Source: Leptolinea tardivitalis (GTDB lineage: Bacteria; Chloroflexota; Anaerolineae; Anaerolineales; Anaerolineaceae). From it: 64,000 bases of DNA. Location: positions 186,001 to 250,000 of the forward strand of contig NZ_BBYA01000001.1 in assembly GCF_001050275.1 (NCBI RefSeq). The letters are read 5' to 3'. The notes beneath the pieces were generated by a model, which was not told where the DNA came from, searched no databases, and was given only the letters and a program-made list of their open reading frames with translations. Below are positions 59,851-64,000 of this stretch, in pieces. A program made the position numbers and the translations under genes. The first letter of the stretch is position 1. Every line of letters starts with the position of its first letter.

Positions 59851-61758
59851 ATGAATACCTGGGTAACCGGTCTTCTTGTTTTCTTCCGTACCACCAGCCA
59901 GATTCTCTCGGCGGGTATTGCTATTACAGCTTTTTCCCTGTTGCTGTATGGTCTGACATTTAACCTGCGCGATCGGGTTGCACGGACATTTGCTTTGATC
60001 ATGATCAGCGTGGCTGTCATATTTACGGGTGAAGCTCTGGCCAGTACATCCACTGATTTGGTAGAAGCCGAATTCTGGCTGAAGTTCTCTTATGTTGGAA
60101 TCACGCTTTTGCCCGCCATCTATTTGAATTTTTCTGATGCCATTCTGGCAACCACAGGACGGCCGAGCCGGTGGCGGCGTAAACTGGCTATTCGTATGTC
60201 TTATATTGCCAGTCTGGTCTTTCTTCTGGCTTTGCCCTTGGGTTTGCTAGTGGGAGAATCATCGTCGGAAATCTCAAGCGCACCGCATCTCAGCCCGACG
60301 ATTTTTACCGGATTCCTCTTCCTGTACTATTTTGTAACCATGGTAATGGCATGGATCAATTTTGTGCGTTCCTATATGCGCACCACCACACCGACCAGCC
60401 GCCGTCGAATGGCTTACCTTATCACCGGAGCACTGGCACCGGCCATTGGATCATTCCCATTTCTACTGTATAACTCGCAGATCGCTCTCGAGCATTCTCT
60501 GGCTTTCTGGACGATTTCTGCCCTGAGCAACTTGATCATGGGGGGATTGATTGTATTGATGGCTTATTCTGTAGCTTTCTTTGGTGTCCCCTGGCCAGAC
60601 AGGGTAGTTAAAAGCCGCCTGTTGAAGTGGATCATTCGCGGTCCAGTTACGGCAATTATTACACTTGGGCTGGTCACAGTTGTACGGCGGGCAGGGAATG
60701 TCTTTGGTAATCCGTACAGCGGTATGGTCCCGTTCATCATGGTAATTGCGATACTGCTATGTGAATACATGGTCACATTGTTTTCACCGGTATGGGAGCG
60801 GCTGCTTTTTTATGGAAATGATCAGAAAGACCTGGAGTTACTCAATAATCTGGAACAACGGCTGGTCACCCGCAATGACCTCAGCCAATTCCTTGAAATG
60901 ATCCTGGCTGCCGTCCGCGACCGACTTCAAGCAGGCGGAGCATTTATTGCCGCCATCAATGGAGACGGCATGGAGCTGGTCAAAACGACAGGCAATATCG
61001 ATTGGTTGGATGAAGAAAACAGTTCTGTTGAACTTGTTGAGCTTGTCCGTCAGACGAACAATTCAATGGAAACGTTCCTGTGGAATAAAACCCTGATACT
61101 TCCGCTTTATCATCAGGAAACAGATGATTCTTCTGAGTTGCTGGGTTTGCTGGGTGTAACAGGGATAAAATCGGAACATCTGGAACTCGAACAAAAACAA
61201 AGTCTGGAACAACTGGCTTTCCGGGCGACCATTGCGCTACGTGATCGGCATATTCAACAACAATTATTCCGCTCGCTTGAACAATTAACACCGGATATTG
61301 ATTATCTGTCAGAGTTACGGGCTGCCGGACGGTATGAACCAGAGCATGTACTTGATATTACCCGTCCAGTGGATGAAGAGATGACCACCTGGGTCAAAGA
61401 TGCCCTGACGCATTACTGGGGTGGTCCTCGCCTTACGGAGAGCCCGTTGTTAAGCCTCAAAATTGTTCAAGATATGCTGGAGACGCATGATGGTAATTAT
61501 CCGAATGCACTCCGTGCGCTCTTAAAAACTGCCATCGAAAAAGTCCGCCCCGGTGGAGAACGACGGTTTACCGGTGAATGGATGTTGTATAACATTCTGG
61601 AAATGAAATTTCTCGAAGGTAAGAAGGTGCGTGAAATTGCCACAAAGCTTGCGATGTCAGAAGCTGATTTATATCGCAAGCAGAGGGTAGCATTGGAAGC
61701 AGTCGCAAGAGAAATCGCACAAATGGAAAAAGAAGCCAGGGAATCTCACACAAATTGA
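59851..61758 (+). CDS. multi-TM GAF-domain sensor-like protein without kinase domain
   Basis: A 635-residue protein. About nine membrane segments (residues 10-315) resemble the N-terminal multi-TM sensor regions of some histidine kinases. A coiled region (LELLNNLEQRLVTRNDLSQFLEMI) leads to a GAF-like domain (about 350-470: RDRLQAGGAFIAAI, LILPLYHQE, SLEQLAFRATIALRDR). After it there is no HisKA/HATPase, GGDEF or EAL domain; instead a helical C-terminus (500-635) ends with a possible HTH (VREIATKLAMSEADLYRKQRVALEAVAREI). It may be a membrane-tethered regulator that binds DNA or a protein partner. 6 nt after the GNAT gene. Confidence 0.7.
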   Translation: MNTWVTGLLVFFRTTSQILSAGIAITAFSLLLYGLTFNLRDRVARTFALIMISVAVIFTGEALASTSTDLVEAEFWLKFSYVGITLLPAIYLNFSDAILATTGRPSRWRRKLAIRMSYIASLVFLLALPLGLLVGESSSEISSAPHLSPTIFTGFLFLYYFVTMVMAWINFVRSYMRTTTPTSRRRMAYLITGALAPAIGSFPFLLYNSQIALEHSLAFWTISALSNLIMGGLIVLMAYSVAFFGVPWPDRVVKSRLLKWIIRGPVTAIITLGLVTVVRRAGNVFGNPYSGMVPFIMVIAILLCEYMVTLFSPVWERLLFYGNDQKDLELLNNLEQRLVTRNDLSQFLEMILAAVRDRLQAGGAFIAAINGDGMELVKTTGNIDWLDEENSSVELVELVRQTNNSMETFLWNKTLILPLYHQETDDSSELLGLLGVTGIKSEHLELEQKQSLEQLAFRATIALRDRHIQQQLFRSLEQLTPDIDYLSELRAAGRYEPEHVLDITRPVDEEMTTWVKDALTHYWGGPRLTESPLLSLKIVQDMLETHDGNYPNALRALLKTAIEKVRPGGERRFTGEWMLYNILEMKFLEGKKVREIATKLAMSEADLYRKQRVALEAVAREIAQMEKEARESHTN

Positions 61759-61766
61759 AACATTAA

Positions 61767-61796
61767 TGAACATTCTGGCGTAGATTAAGCTATAAT
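61767..61796 (+). promoter_or_regulatory. possible promoter of the S1-domain gene
   Basis: TATAAT at 61791-61796 with TGAACA (61767-61772) 18 nt upstream. Start expected near 61803, about 41 nt before the ATG at 61844. Confidence 0.5.
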
Positions 61797-61843
61797 TATT
61801 CGGAGTTTTTTACTGGCTTTATTGTCAGTCGGAGGGTTTTTAT

Positions 61844-62788
61844 ATGGTGGGGAAACCTCAAACAATCCCGATAGAAATTATGCAGGATGAAATGGACGAA
61901 GGTTGGTGGGCAGCCGTTCTGGCTGACGAGGAAAGCTCTACAAGCGATTTCACAGACACACCCGTTATGGCTCAACAATCAACAGAACTTATGCTGGTTG
62001 ACTGGAAACGGGTTAAATCCATCTTTGAAAACGATGAGATCATTGAACTTCAGGTTTATGGATATAACCGTGGCGGTCTTCTGGTTCAAGATCATGGAAT
62101 TCAGGGATTTGTACCTGTTTCGCATCTGATTGAAATGCCTTGCGGTGTGGATGAAGAAGAACGAAAAGCCACACTATCAGAATACATTGGCCGTTCATTG
62201 AGTTTGAAAGTTATTGAATGCGAACCATCATTGGATCGGATTGTTCTTTCCGAGCGGGCGGCTCAGGCTGGTGAAGGCCGACGGAAGCAACTTTTCAGCA
62301 GCTTGAAAATTGGCGATGTTGTTAAAGGGAAAGTCACTAACATTACGGATTTCGGTGTTTTCCTTGACCTGGGCGGTGTGGAAGGTTTGATTCATGTTTC
62401 AGAGCTTTCCTGGGGACGTGTCCAACACCCCGGTGATATTCTCTCCATCGGCGATTGTGCTGAAGCCATGGTTTTACAGATCAACGAAGAGACATCAAGG
62501 GTAGCCCTGTCTTACAAACGGCTGCAAAAAAACCCTTGGGATTTGGTTTCAGCGAAATATGTACCTGGTGATGAAGTACCGGCTTTTGTAACCACGATCA
62601 CCCGCTTTGGGGTGTTTGCCCGTCTTAACGAAGGTATTGAGGGATTGATCCATATCTCATCAATCGAGTTTGATCAGACCTCCCAGACTCTTGAAGAGTT
62701 ATTCTCTCCTGGAATGCCCATAAAGGTACAAATCTTGCATATAGATCCAGACCGACGAAGACTCGGTCTGGGATATATACAGAACTGA
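61844..62788 (+). CDS. S1-domain RNA-binding protein (ribosomal protein S1-like)
   Basis: A 314-residue protein with three S1 repeats, roughly residues 62-135, 150-220 and 234-306. The second is the clearest: GDVVKGKVTNITDFGVFLDLGGVEGLIHVSELS; the third has ITRFGVFARLNEGIEGLIHISSI. The N-terminal 45 residues are acidic. It probably binds mRNA at the ribosome like the short S1 proteins of Gram-positive bacteria. RBS GGAGGG is 8 nt before the ATG. Last bases overlap the ftsK start as TGATG. Confidence 0.9.
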   Translation: MVGKPQTIPIEIMQDEMDEGWWAAVLADEESSTSDFTDTPVMAQQSTELMLVDWKRVKSIFENDEIIELQVYGYNRGGLLVQDHGIQGFVPVSHLIEMPCGVDEEERKATLSEYIGRSLSLKVIECEPSLDRIVLSERAAQAGEGRRKQLFSSLKIGDVVKGKVTNITDFGVFLDLGGVEGLIHVSELSWGRVQHPGDILSIGDCAEAMVLQINEETSRVALSYKRLQKNPWDLVSAKYVPGDEVPAFVTTITRFGVFARLNEGIEGLIHISSIEFDQTSQTLEELFSPGMPIKVQILHIDPDRRRLGLGYIQN

Positions 62789-64000
62789 TGATTTCAAACA
62801 TTCCTGAAGACGAAAATCCCTCCGGCGAAATACCTGCCGAAGAGATCGATACAGCATCTCTGCCTGTTTTTACCGATACCCATGATGCAGGTTTTGAGTG
62901 GACCGGTAAAGACGGTATAGGTGTCATTCTTATCATAACCAGTATACTGATCTTGTTTGGTCTGACACAGATCAGCTCAGGTGCATTCCTTACTCCTTTC
63001 ACGGCATTCTTGAGGCGTTGGCTGGGATGGGGCAGTGTGTTATTTGCCCTGCAATGCGGTTATGCCGGTGTGGCGGCTCTCCGTCAACCACATGGTACAC
63101 GTTCATATCCTTTGATTCAGATTCTCGGGGCTGAAGGAATGTTGTTTTCCCTGATGGCTCTATTATCCGTGTGGGGTGGTAATTCGGTTGACCGGGCAGC
63201 GGCCGGACAGGACGGCGGTCTGGTGGGTTGGGGATTGGCGCGTATGGGCGAATTTCTCCTTCCCGGTGTTTTTAATATACTGCTCTGGTTCAGTCTGCTC
63301 ATCGTAACAACAGTCGCCACCTTATGGCCAATACGACACAGCATTGTAAAAAAGGCCGTTGTCCGGATGACACCTCCTCAAGCCAGATCGCAACAACCAC
63401 TGCATACAAAACAGCCTTCACCGGTCGAAGAAGAACCCCCAATACAGAAACCCATTCCCCATTCATTAGACAGCCTGGCAGAAATCCTCAAAGAGGATGA
63501 AATGACGAATGATGCAGCCCCTGCACAGGCAGATATCATTCATACGGCTGAATCAGGGAAGAATGGTATCGTCCGCCTCCCTCCAATAAATTTGCTTGCC
63601 CGCGAACAGGTGGAGAAACCCGATCCACAGGTGATTCACCAATTGGCGGAACAAATTGAAGTAACCCTCAATGAATTCGGCGTACCGTCAACAGTCACCG
63701 GATATCGGATCGGCCCTACGGTGACACAATTTGCCGTTGAGCCCGGCTTTATTGAAAAAGTTGGAATAGACGGCAATATTACCCAGCAGAAAATCCGGGT
63801 AGCTCAAATATCCGCTCTGTCACGTGATCTGGCATTGGCGCTTAAAGCCAAACGTTTGCGAATTGAAGCGCCAGTTCCCGGCCAATCATTTCTCGGAATT
63901 GAGATTCCCAATACCAATAATACTGTCGTGCGGCTTCGGCCCATCCTTGAATCTGAGTTATTTACCAGAACCAAATCCCCGTTAACTCTTGCACTGGGCA
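62788..64000 (+). CDS. ftsK: FtsK/SpoIIIE-type DNA translocase, truncated by window end
   Basis: The frame opens at ATG 62788 and is open to the window end (about 404 residues visible). The cytosolic N-terminus is acidic, with membrane segments following around residues 45-65, 75-95, 109-126 and 155-180. A Pro-rich linker follows, then the FtsK alpha domain: LPPINLLAREQV, TVTGYRIGPTVTQFAVEPG, KIRVAQISALSRDLALALK, and FLGIEIPN. The sequence stops at TLALG, just before the expected Walker A (GKDxxG). It pumps DNA during chromosome segregation. Overlap with the S1 gene by 1 nt suggests co-translation. Confidence 0.93.
   Translation, partial: MISNIPEDENPSGEIPAEEIDTASLPVFTDTHDAGFEWTGKDGIGVILIITSILILFGLTQISSGAFLTPFTAFLRRWLGWGSVLFALQCGYAGVAALRQPHGTRSYPLIQILGAEGMLFSLMALLSVWGGNSVDRAAAGQDGGLVGWGLARMGEFLLPGVFNILLWFSLLIVTTVATLWPIRHSIVKKAVVRMTPPQARSQQPLHTKQPSPVEEEPPIQKPIPHSLDSLAEILKEDEMTNDAAPAQADIIHTAESGKNGIVRLPPINLLAREQVEKPDPQVIHQLAEQIEVTLNEFGVPSTVTGYRIGPTVTQFAVEPGFIEKVGIDGNITQQKIRVAQISALSRDLALALKAKRLRIEAPVPGQSFLGIEIPNTNNTVVRLRPILESELFTRTKSPLTLALG

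Noticed and set aside
1-64000. CRISPR arrays, insertion sequences, integrases, phage genes or toxin-antitoxin pairs
   Set aside because: No direct-repeat arrays, transposase-like proteins or phage proteins were found; the only antitoxin-like gene (18514-18810) has no partner.

Overview
This window looks like an ordinary chromosomal segment of an anaerobic bacterium, most probably a member of the Chloroflexota, class Anaerolineae. That assignment is an inference from gene content: two Hanks-type kinases (one fused to a TolB-like propeller, one to FHA and zinc-ribbon domains), a KimA-like permease with two RCK proteins, YbbR/CdaA, a DUF429 protein, T/P-rich surface-protein linkers, a T-box-controlled long-type IleS and no sign of outer-membrane machinery. 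I see no rRNA, CRISPR array, insertion sequence, integrase or prophage. About 60 protein genes and one tRNA are packed closely, with several 4-nt stop/start overlaps.

Layout. 1-6.2 kb (minus): an operon from a strong promoter at 5847-5875 encodes a P5C-dehydrogenase-type aldehyde dehydrogenase, a two-subunit glutaconate-type CoA-transferase, a D-2-hydroxyacid dehydrogenase, a HAD phosphatase and an EamA exporter cut by the window edge; a DsrE-like protein lies upstream. 6.3-10.1 kb: a DUF429 protein, a GH16/LamG-like protein and a chemoreceptor. 10.4-16.4 kb: serS, a DUF456 protein, ferritin, and a PIN/TRAM-cysS-rlmB operon. 16.5-24.5 kb: a kinase-propeller protein; minus-strand 3D/G5 protein, rsmA, lepB, deoC and a YgiT-type zinc finger; tRNA-Phe; an FHA-kinase divergent from a STAS-like protein. 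24.5-30.5 kb: a GT87-like membrane protein, then coaE-cdaA-cdaR-der (c-di-AMP synthesis and ribosome assembly) and a second deoC. 30.6-36.8 kb: a polyprenol-phosphate glycosyltransferase, a TPR protein, mtaB, L-lactate dehydrogenase and a two-gene unit with a FIST-like protein.

36.8-43 kb: panB-panE-panC, then a KimA-like permease followed by two TrkA-type RCK proteins. 43-48.9 kb: the rpmH-rnpA-yidD-(BamB-like lipoprotein)-yidC-jag operon, running into a pyrimidine nucleoside phosphorylase and an AraC/GyrI-like regulator. 49-51.2 kb: a C45-type acyltransferase/peptidase and a PAS-GGDEF protein under two TTTGTAA inverted repeats. 51.4-64 kb: a T-box leader and ileS, lspA, rluD-type synthase, threonine aldolase, purine nucleoside phosphorylase, a membrane protein, a GNAT enzyme, a 9-TM/GAF sensor-like protein, a three-S1-domain protein and the start of ftsK.

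Functional themes: deoxynucleoside catabolism (two DeoC, Pdp, PNP), CoA supply (PanB/E/C, CoaE), c-di-AMP and K+ homeostasis (CdaA, CdaR, KimA-like, RCK pair), amino-acid or hydroxyacid fermentation (the CoA-transferase operon, threonine aldolase, Ldh) and membrane biogenesis (YidC, YidD, LepB, LspA). Promoters are unusually readable: many fit TTGACN-N17-TANANT exactly. Nothing here is certainly a new system. The best leads are the operator-like repeats at ldh and at the GGDEF gene, the FIST-like two-gene unit, and the membrane GAF sensor that has no kinase domain.
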